Positions 58,322 to 64,000 of a DNA stretch of 64,000 nt are shown piece by piece. Location of the stretch: the NCBI RefSeq assembly GCF_014109725.1, contig NZ_CP058554.1, positions 1,488,001 through 1,552,000 on the forward strand. The letters run 5' to 3'. Below the pieces are notes generated by a model. The model saw only the letters and a list, made by a program, of their open reading frames with translations, made no database searches and was not told where the DNA came from. Source of the stretch: Comamonas piscis. GTDB taxonomy: Bacteria > Pseudomonadota > Gammaproteobacteria > Burkholderiales > Burkholderiaceae_C. Within the stretch, counting starts at the first letter, position 1. Each line of letters begins with the position of its first letter. Made by a program: the position numbers and the translations under genes.

Positions 58322-58810
58322 ATGAGCGATCCGCAGCACCAAGACCCGCCTCCCGAATCTGACCTGGACAACGAACCACCGCGCCGCTCGCGCTGGCTGG
58401 GTGTGTTGATCGTGGCCTTTGCACTGGTGGTGGGCCTGGGCATGCTCAATATTGGCCGGCTGATCATCCGGCCCAAGCCAGAGGTCACGGCCGCTGACCG
58501 CCTGGTTGAAGCCAGCCCCCAGCTGCAAAAAGGGCGCGATCTGGTCACCCGGGGCGGGGACTGCATGCGTTGCCACACGGTAGAGCTGGATATCGTGGGC
58601 CCGGGTTTCAGAAACATCGCCAAGCGCTATGCGGGCCGTGACGACGCCGTGCCTTACCTGGCGAGCAAGATCCGCGAAGGCAGCGTCGGCGAATGGGGCC
58701 GTATCGTGATGCCGCGCCACCCGCAGGTCACACAAGAGCAGGCCGAACTGATGGCCGCTTGGCTGATGGCGCTGGGCCCTCCCAAGGACCCTGCCGCCAG
58801 CCCGCCTTGA
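58322..58810 (+). CDS. Membrane-anchored c-type cytochrome
   Basis: 162 residues: acidic/Pro N-terminus, one membrane helix (about 26-48), then a single-haem cytochrome c domain with the haem site Cys81-Met-Arg-Cys84-His85 (GGDCMRCHTVEL), GPGFRNIAKRY and the likely axial Met130 in WGRIVMPRHP, the pattern of class I cytochromes c551/552. It faces the periplasm and may carry electrons to a terminal oxidase. ATG at 58322. A terminator follows. Confidence 0.9.
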   Translation: MSDPQHQDPPPESDLDNEPPRRSRWLGVLIVAFALVVGLGMLNIGRLIIRPKPEVTAADRLVEASPQLQKGRDLVTRGGDCMRCHTVELDIVGPGFRNIAKRYAGRDDAVPYLASKIREGSVGEWGRIVMPRHPQVTQEQAELMAAWLMALGPPKDPAASPP

Positions 58811-58836
58811 TGACGGCGCTTGCAAACCATTCTCAT

Positions 58837-58858
58837 GCCCGCTGCAGCGGGCTTTTTT
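58837..58858 (+). terminator. Rho-independent terminator after the cytochrome gene
   Basis: GCCCGCT (58837-58843) / AGCGGGC (58846-58852) with a tight loop, then TTTTTT (58853-58858). Confidence 0.9.
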
Positions 58859-58956
58859 GCGCACGGGCGGCAATGTCCGTAGGCGGGGTCTGGAAAGGCC
58901 ATGCTTTGTAAAGCAAATCTGCGATACTGCCACGACATAGACCTGAAGGAGGATGC

Positions 58957-59664
58957 ATGAACTTTCCCGAATACGCCGGCCACGGAGGCCTTTCTGAGGC
59001 GAACAGCCGTGGTCAATTTATCAAGGCGGCCTACAGCCATCTGGCGGTGGCCATCTTGGCTTTTGCCGTGCTGTCGTTTGGCCTGTACGCCAGCGGCGCA
59101 TCGTTTGCGATGCTGAAAATGCTGGGCGTCAGCAAGTGGGGCTGGCTGGCTGTCATGGGCGCCTTCATGGTTGTGGCCTGGCTGGCCACCAATGCGGCAG
59201 ACAATTCCGAAAGCACCGGCGTTCAGTATCTGGCGCTGGGCGGCTTTGTATTCGCTGAGTCGCTGATCTTCGCGCCCATGCTGGCCATGGCCAGCATCGT
59301 GGCACCGGGCTCGATCCAGGCTGCCTCGGTCGCCACGCTGGCCTTGGTGGCGGGTTTGACCTTCACCGCATTCACCAGCAAGAAGGACTTCTCCTTCCTG
59401 GGCGGTTTCCTGAAGATTGGTGGCCTGGTGGCCATCGGCATCATCCTGGCCGGCGTCGTGTTCGGCTTTAAGCTGGGCATCTGGTTCTCCGGCGCGATGG
59501 TGCTGTTTGCTGGCGCTTGCGTGCTGTATGACACCTCGCAGATCATGCGCCACTACCCTGCAGACCGCCCCGCTGGCGCTGCGCTGCACCTGTTTGCCTC
59601 AGTGGCCATGCTGTTCTGGTATGTGCTGCGCCTGATCATGCAACTGGGCGGCAGCGACGACTGA
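58957..59664 (+). CDS. Bax inhibitor-1 / YccA family membrane protein
   Basis: 235 residues with seven hydrophobic helices. Family signature in the last part: GACVLYDTSQIMRHYP, and SVAMLFWYVLRLIMQLGGSDD at the C-terminus. E. coli YccA modulates the FtsH protease; YbhL-type members are also in this family, and ion leak is discussed for BI-1. ATG with GAAGGAGG upstream. Confidence 0.93.
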   Translation: MNFPEYAGHGGLSEANSRGQFIKAAYSHLAVAILAFAVLSFGLYASGASFAMLKMLGVSKWGWLAVMGAFMVVAWLATNAADNSESTGVQYLALGGFVFAESLIFAPMLAMASIVAPGSIQAASVATLALVAGLTFTAFTSKKDFSFLGGFLKIGGLVAIGIILAGVVFGFKLGIWFSGAMVLFAGACVLYDTSQIMRHYPADRPAGAALHLFASVAMLFWYVLRLIMQLGGSDD

Positions 59665-59682
59665 TTGCCTGCGACAGACCAC

Positions 59683-59711
59683 AAAAAACCTCGGCATGCC
59701 GAGGTTTTTTT
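59683..59711. terminator. Bidirectional terminator between the BI-1 gene and hemL
   Basis: Perfect palindrome: AAAAAA, CCTCGG (59689-59694), loop CATG, CCGAGG (59699-59704), TTTTTTT. A-tract and T-tract on opposite sides serve both convergent genes. Confidence 0.93.
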
Positions 59712-59749
59712 GTGCCTGCCAGTTGCCTGGCGAAGGGGAGTAAGCGGCT

Positions 59750-61048
59750 TTACAAGGTCTTGAAAACTTCGCGGGCGGCTTCGATGGTGGCCTGGATGTC
59801 GGCATCGGTATGCGCGCTGCTGACAAAGCCCGCCTCGTACAGCGCCGGTGCAAAGTAGTGGCCGCGCGACAGCATGCCGTGGAAGAACTTGTTGAACAGC
59901 GGCTTGTCGCTCTTCATCACCGCTTCGTAGTGGCTGGGCAGCTCGGGCAGCAGGAAGAAGCCGAACAGGCCGCCCTGGTGGTCCACGCTGAAAGGCACGC
60001 CAGCCGCATCGGCCTCGGCCTTGAGGCCCGCCATCAGCTGGCCCGTCTTGGCATGCAGCGCCTCATGGAAGCCGGGCTGGCTGATCAAGGCCAGGGTCTG
60101 CAGACCGCAGGCGGTGGCAATCGGGTTGCCCGACAAGGTGCCCGCCTGGTAGACGGGGCCCAGCGGCGAGAGTTTTTCCATGATCTCGCGGCGCGCACCA
60201 AAGGCCGCCATTGGCATGCCGCCGCCAATCACCTTGCCCAGCACGGTGATGTCGGGCTGGAAGCCTGGAATCTGCTGCGCATACAGGCTCTGGGCGCTGC
60301 CTAAGGCAACACGGAAGCCGGTCATCACCTCGTCGTAGATCAACAAGGCGCCGTGTTCCTTGGTCAGCTCGCTGATGCGGCGGGTAAAGGCGGTGCTGGC
60401 GCGCACAAAGTTCATGTTGCCGGCGATCGGCTCCATGATCACGCAGGCGATCTGGCCCTCGTACTTGGCAAAGGCTTCTTCCAGCTGCTCGATATCGTTG
60501 TATTCCAGAACGATGGTGTCCTGCACCACATGCTCGGGCACGCCGGCGGACGACGAGGCGCCAAAGGTTGCCAGGCCGGAGCCAGCCTTGACCAGCAGCG
60601 CATCGGCATGGCCGTGGTAGCAACCGTTGAACTTGAGGATCTTGTTGCGGCCGGTGTAGCCCCGGGCGAGGCGGATGGCGCTCATGCCCGCCTCGGTGCC
60701 GGAGCTGACCAGGCGCACCATGTCCATTGAGGGCATGAGTGCCAGGATGGCTTCTGATAGCGCGATCTCGCGCTCGGTGGGGGCACCGAAGGAGAAGCCC
60801 TCCAGCAGGGCCGCTTGCACAGCGCTCAGCACCTGCGGATGGCCATGGCCCAAAATCATCGGCCCCCAGGAGCCGATGTAGTCCACATACTGTTTGTCAT
60901 TCGCATCAAACAGGTGGGCGCCTTGGGCGCGGGCGATGAAGGCGGGCGTGCCGCCGACCGCATTGAAGGCCCGCACGGGCGAGTTCACGCCACCGGGGAT
61001 GACCTGGCGGGCACGTTCGAACAACTGGGCGTTTTTATCAATCGACAT
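59750..61048 (-). CDS. hemL: Glutamate-1-semialdehyde 2,1-aminomutase
   Basis: PLP enzyme making 5-aminolevulinate from glutamate-1-semialdehyde (C5 haem pathway). 432 residues. Signatures: VIPGGVNSPVRAF, DYIGSWGPMILGH, SSGTEAGMSAIRLARG, KFNGCYHGHAD, IYDEVMTGFRVALG, the PLP-lysine Lys272 in TVLGKVIGGGMPMAAFG, and AGTLSGNPIA. ATG start. It is convergent with the BI-1 gene and lies 68 bp downstream of the thiD-like gene on the same strand. Confidence 0.97.
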   Translation of the reverse strand: MSIDKNAQLFERARQVIPGGVNSPVRAFNAVGGTPAFIARAQGAHLFDANDKQYVDYIGSWGPMILGHGHPQVLSAVQAALLEGFSFGAPTEREIALSEAILALMPSMDMVRLVSSGTEAGMSAIRLARGYTGRNKILKFNGCYHGHADALLVKAGSGLATFGASSSAGVPEHVVQDTIVLEYNDIEQLEEAFAKYEGQIACVIMEPIAGNMNFVRASTAFTRRISELTKEHGALLIYDEVMTGFRVALGSAQSLYAQQIPGFQPDITVLGKVIGGGMPMAAFGARREIMEKLSPLGPVYQAGTLSGNPIATACGLQTLALISQPGFHEALHAKTGQLMAGLKAEADAAGVPFSVDHQGGLFGFFLLPELPSHYEAVMKSDKPLFNKFFHGMLSRGHYFAPALYEAGFVSSAHTDADIQATIEAAREVFKTL

Positions 61049-61116
61049 AGGGGCTCACAACTAGACTGGCCTTGGATTGTCGGCCAATCGACAGCACGGG
61101 GCTGTCAAATCGGTAT

Positions 61117-62082
61117 TCACTGCAGTGTATTGCGCAGGTTTTGGGTGCTGCCGGCCGTGCCGTCGGCGTCCTCGGGCTCTTCCTCGCCCGCTTCCTCGCC
61201 CGCTTCTTCCTCGTCTTCGTCATCGGCATGCACCCAGAAGAGGCGGTCGGGAATGGTCTTGCCCATGCCGGGGCGCAGCCCGCCTTCAAGGCATTTGTCC
61301 AGGTAGGTCATGGCCTCGGCCGTCGCATCGCTCAGGGGCACCTCGGTGGCGAGCAAGGCGGTCAGCGCGGCGCTGAGGGTGTCGCCGGCACCGATGTACT
61401 CGGTTTCGAACAGCTCGAACTCGCCGCTGCCATAGATGGTGTCAGCCGAGGCGAGCACGTTTTCCACATGCTGGTCATGGGTGGGAATGCCAGTCACCAG
61501 CACAAAGGGCACGCCGTGTTCGGCAGCGGCCTTGGCAATATCGCGGGGGCTGGGGCGGTGTTCGGAGGTGCGGTCGGGTAGCAGCCAGCGCCACAGCAGG
61601 CCATAGGCGCCGACCAGTACCGTTACTTGCGGCAACAGCAGTTCCTGGTAGGCATCCAGGTAGTCATCAATCAGTTCACTGTCCCACCAGGCCATACCGG
61701 TGACATAAGCCACCACCGGCAGATCCGGGTAGTCGATGGTTACTTCTGCACACACTCGTACATTTTCGATCGATCCCAGAAAGCCCAATTTGATCGCGCG
61801 GATCGGAATATCCTGCAAAACAGTCTGCGCCTGTTGTTGTACCGCATCATCTGGCAGCGCATAAAAATCGATGGTGTCGAGCGTATCGCGGATCAGGGCA
61901 CCGGTGACCACGGTGCAAGGGTGGCCACCCATGGAGGCCACGGCCAGTGCATCGGCATTGGTCCCGCCTGCGCCACTGGGGTCATTGGCGTTGAAACACA
62001 GGATACTGGCGGTATCAATGGTGGCGGCCAAGGTGCTCTCGCTCGGGCTGGATTCTGGCTGGTTTGTCAAGGAGGATGTCAT
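61117..62082 (-). CDS. thiD: ThiD-like (hydroxymethyl)pyrimidine kinase with acidic C-terminal tail
   Basis: 321 residues of the ribokinase fold. N-terminal phosphate/substrate loop NANDPSGAGGTNADALAVASMGG, then the ATP-site signature IGAGDTLSAALTALLA. Canonical ThiD (about 266 aa) reads GSDPSGGAGIQAD, so this copy is related but diverged (NANDPSGAGGTNAD). The last 45 residues are strongly acidic (Asp/Glu-rich), an addition not seen in ThiD. Substrates would be HMP/HMP-P, or possibly pyridoxal-type rings. ATG start. A position upstream of the pil-chp genes, as here, is common in related species. Confidence 0.82.
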   Translation of the reverse strand: MTSSLTNQPESSPSESTLAATIDTASILCFNANDPSGAGGTNADALAVASMGGHPCTVVTGALIRDTLDTIDFYALPDDAVQQQAQTVLQDIPIRAIKLGFLGSIENVRVCAEVTIDYPDLPVVAYVTGMAWWDSELIDDYLDAYQELLLPQVTVLVGAYGLLWRWLLPDRTSEHRPSPRDIAKAAAEHGVPFVLVTGIPTHDQHVENVLASADTIYGSGEFELFETEYIGAGDTLSAALTALLATEVPLSDATAEAMTYLDKCLEGGLRPGMGKTIPDRLFWVHADDEDEEEAGEEAGEEEPEDADGTAGSTQNLRNTLQ

Positions 62083-62132
62083 AGGTCAACGAGATAGGGC
62101 ACATTGATGCAGGAATCACCGTCAAAACTGTG

Positions 62133-62184
62133 TTGAAAAGCTACAATCGTTGCATTCTATGTAAAGCCTCTGTAAGCTTTTCAA
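62133..62184. repeat. 10-bp inverted repeat between thiD and pilG
   Basis: TTGAAAAGCT (62133-62142) and AGCTTTTCAA (62175-62184) are exact reverse complements, 32 nt apart, in the 293-bp divergent gap. A TACAAT (62142-62147) lies at the edge of the left arm. It may be a regulator site or an mRNA fold for pilG. The rest of the gap shows no gene. Confidence 0.5.
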
Positions 62185-62375
62185 AATTAGGAGCAGGGAC
62201 GACGGGTGCAGTGTACGCGCAGTGGTGCAAAATGCATCTCCAGCACATGTGGATTCGTCGAAGAAAAATTGCCAATAGGGCGCATGTGATCAATGCAAAC
62301 GGGTGGGAGGGGCTTTGTCAGCCTTGGCTGCCGCGTGCATTCACATTTCATGACATGCAATGAGGAGGGTGGCCG

Positions 62376-62762
62376 GTGACAGTTTCCGCAGACAACTTCA
62401 AGGTATTGGTGGTTGACGATAGCAATACCATTCGCAGAAGTGCTGAGATTTTTCTGAAGCAAGGCGGCTATGAAGTGCTGCTTGCCGAAGATGGCTTCGA
62501 TGCCCTCTCCAAAATCAACGATTTCAAGCCGGACATGGTGTTTTGCGACATCCTGATGCCCAAACTGGACGGCTACCAAACCTGCGCCATCGTCAAGCGC
62601 AATGATGCTTTTGCATCAACACCCGTGGTCATGTTGTCGTCCAAGGACGGCGTCTTTGACAAGGCCCGGGGACGGATGGTGGGTTGTGAAGACTACCTCA
62701 CCAAGCCATTTACCAAAGATCAATTACTGGAAACCGTCGGACGTTTCGTTGCCGAGCGTTAA
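62376..62762 (+). CDS. pilG: Twitching-motility response regulator PilG
   Basis: CheY-like single-domain receiver of the Pil-Chp chemosensory system; in Pseudomonas it links the ChpA kinase to pilus extension. 128 residues; acidic pocket VVDDSNT, acceptor Asp58 (VFCDILMPKLDG), Lys in EDYLTKPF. GTG start with GAGGAGG upstream. Followed after 9 bp by pilH, then pilI and pilJ. Confidence 0.92.
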   Translation: MTVSADNFKVLVVDDSNTIRRSAEIFLKQGGYEVLLAEDGFDALSKINDFKPDMVFCDILMPKLDGYQTCAIVKRNDAFASTPVVMLSSKDGVFDKARGRMVGCEDYLTKPFTKDQLLETVGRFVAER

Positions 62763-62771
62763 GGAGGGGTC

Positions 62772-63137
62772 GTGCCTATTCAAAAAGTTCTTATCGTTGA
62801 TGATTCAAAAACTGAGTTGATGTTTTTGAGTGATCTGCTTGTACGCCAGGGTATGGTGGTGCGCACTGCGCAAAATTCGGACGAGGCCATGCTGCGCCTG
62901 TCCGAAGAGCGCCCTGACCTGATCCTGATGGATGTAGTGATGCCGGGACAAAACGGCTTTCAGCTGACCCGTCTGATTACCCGCACGCCGGAATATGCCG
63001 ATATTCCGATCATCATGTGCACCAGCAAGAATCAGGAAACCGACCGGGTCTGGGGCATGCGCCAAGGCGCACGTGGCTATGTGACCAAGCCGGTGGATCC
63101 GGCCGAACTCAAGGCCAAGATCGAGGCGCTGGGATAA
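62772..63137 (+). CDS. pilH: Twitching-motility response regulator PilH
   Basis: Second CheY-like receiver of the Pil-Chp system, in Pseudomonas linked to pilus retraction. 121 residues; IVDDSKTE, acceptor Asp54 (LILMDVVMPGQNG), Lys in YVTKPVDP. GTG start with AAGGAGG. Its stop is 3 bp before pilI. Confidence 0.92.
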   Translation: MPIQKVLIVDDSKTELMFLSDLLVRQGMVVRTAQNSDEAMLRLSEERPDLILMDVVMPGQNGFQLTRLITRTPEYADIPIIMCTSKNQETDRVWGMRQGARGYVTKPVDPAELKAKIEALG

Positions 63138-63140
63138 GGC

Positions 63141-63668
63141 ATGGCACAGCGCGAAGACTTGCGAGAGCTGCAAACCCGTCTGGCCGATCGCCTGAGCCAG
63201 GCCCGCAACCAGACAGCGGTTGGTGCCTCGTGGCTGGCCGTCAAGATCAGTGGCAAGAACTTTCTGCTGCCTTTGAGCCAGTCCGGCGAAGTGCTGGGCT
63301 GGAGCGGGGTGGAGCCTGTACCTTATACGAAGCCCTGGATGCTCGGCGTGACCAGCATCCGGGGTATTTTGTTGACGGTGGTGGATTTGGCCCGCATGTT
63401 GGGCTTGCCCGCCGCGCGCAGTGAGCAGGTGTTCGCCGGGGCCTCGGTCGTCGCGCTCAACCCCATGATGGGCGTCAATGCCGCACTGTTTGTCGAGCAG
63501 CTGGAAGGCTTGCGCGGCAGCAATGATTTTTCGCAATCCAAAGACAAACCGGCCGATGCGCCGGAATTTTTTGGTGCGCTCTATACATCCGCCAGTGGCG
63601 AGCAGTGGCAGGAACTCAACCTGCAGCTGCTGGCCAATGCGCCAGATTTTCTCGATATCACGGTTTAG
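63141..63668 (+). CDS. pilI: CheW-like coupling protein PilI
   Basis: Scaffold linking the PilJ receptor to the ChpA kinase. 175 residues of CheW fold (FLLPLSQSGEVLGWSGVEPVPYTKPWMLGVTSIRGILLTVVDLARMLGL carries the typical beta core). ATG start 3 bp after pilH stop. Confidence 0.9.
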   Translation: MAQREDLRELQTRLADRLSQARNQTAVGASWLAVKISGKNFLLPLSQSGEVLGWSGVEPVPYTKPWMLGVTSIRGILLTVVDLARMLGLPAARSEQVFAGASVVALNPMMGVNAALFVEQLEGLRGSNDFSQSKDKPADAPEFFGALYTSASGEQWQELNLQLLANAPDFLDITV

Positions 63669-63706
63669 TGCGGGGCTTCCGCGGCGTCATCCTTTTCAGT
63701 ATTTGT

Positions 63707-64000
63707 ATGTTCAACAAACTATTCAAACGCAAAGAAGAAGCGGCAGACCCAGGTGTCAGCATCTTTCCAGATGGTGACCAGGTAATGCTTTCCGAAGGCT
63801 CGACCGGCGACGGCGTGCCATCAGCGAAGAGCGCTGGCAGCGCGTCCGGCGCCGCTGCGCAGGACGACTACATGGTCCAGCTGGTCGACGGCGAAGCCGT
63901 TGGCGAAGATCTGGTAACCCTGCCGGTGCTCGGCACGGCTCCGGCTGCCAAGCACCAAAAGAACCTGCTGACCATCGTGGTCGTGGGTCTGGTGGTGTTC
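63707..64000 (+). CDS. pilJ: Methyl-accepting chemotaxis protein PilJ (5' part, cut by window edge)
   Basis: 98 visible codons from ATG at 63707. The N-terminus is a charged start (MFNKLFKRKEEAAD), an Asp/Gly/Ser-rich cytoplasmic stretch to about residue 80, and the beginning of the first membrane helix (NLLTIVVVGLVVF). The identity rests mainly on its place after pilG-pilH-pilI; the signalling domain lies outside the window. In Pseudomonas PilJ the first helix starts nearer the N-terminus, so this extension of about 80 residues is longer. Confidence 0.75.
   Translation, partial: MFNKLFKRKEEAADPGVSIFPDGDQVMLSEGSTGDGVPSAKSAGSASGAAAQDDYMVQLVDGEAVGEDLVTLPVLGTAPAAKHQKNLLTIVVVGLVVF

Noticed and set aside
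62130..62363. 77-codon open frame in the thiD-pilG gap
   Set aside because: No ribosome site, no recognisable domain, and its composition looks random; also not the rubredoxin I looked for at this position.

Overview
The window reads as a chromosomal segment of a GC-rich betaproteobacterium, most likely Comamonadaceae (Comamonas-like). The evidence is the lysine/alanine-rich histone H1-like protein, the ccsA-like / PP0621 / pilS / pilR / ampD run, the dusB-fis pair, Bug-family solute receptors, the pilG-pilH-pilI-pilJ run and the general codon use. This assignment is inference from gene content, not from a database search. I see no insertion sequence, integrase, prophage or CRISPR array; most of the window is core genome, with one clearly AT-richer insert (about 20.1-22.3 kb) and one lineage-specific operon of unknown function (32.7-36.9 kb).

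Layout. 0-5.2 kb: a histone H1-like gene cut by the left edge, then the class Ia ribonucleotide reductase operon nrdA-nrdB (minus strand) preceded by two NrdR boxes 31 bp apart. 5.4-10.4 kb: ampD, the pilus regulators pilR and pilS, a small zinc-ribbon-like membrane protein and a CcsA-type cytochrome c assembly protein. 10.5-15.3 kb: a REC-GGDEF diguanylate cyclase and a 1289-residue hybrid kinase with PAS domains, two receiver domains and an Hpt domain. 15.7-18.4 kb: ffh, then a cyclopropane fatty acid synthase-type methyltransferase.

18.6-31.9 kb is a complete selenocysteine/formate dehydrogenase cassette on the minus strand: fdnG (in-frame UGA read as selenocysteine, with a SECIS-like hairpin), fdnH, fdnI, fdhE, terminator, selA, selB, tRNA-Sec, and finally selD. 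Two AT-rich acyltransferase-3 genes on the opposite strand lie between tRNA-Sec and selD. The cassette makes selenophosphate (SelD), charges tRNA-Sec (SelA), delivers it (SelB) and uses it in one visible selenoprotein (FdnG).

32.1-43.5 kb: an NlpC/P60 lipoprotein; a three-gene operon of unknown role (repeat-rich 766-aa protein, PcfJ-like protein, DUF1266 protein); miaB; a small exported protein; an EamA exporter with a MarR-GNAT fusion regulator; an extradiol-dioxygenase-like protein divergent from its LysR regulator; alkB. 43.6-51.0 kb: tRNA-Met, enoyl-CoA hydratase, M61 peptidase, dsbC, a UbiH-type monooxygenase, a MOSC protein and ychF. 51.3-54.3 kb: an NrtR/NadQ-like regulator, nadC and a Bug receptor, with two matching operator-like palindromes before nadC. 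54.4-59.7 kb: a YqaA/DedA-like protein, dusB-fis with a terminator-like leader hairpin, purH, a membrane cytochrome c and a Bax-inhibitor-1 protein. 59.7-64 kb: hemL, a ThiD-like kinase with an acidic tail, and the start of the pil-chp chemosensory operon (pilG, pilH, pilI, pilJ cut by the right edge). Type IV pilus control genes therefore occur at both ends of the window.
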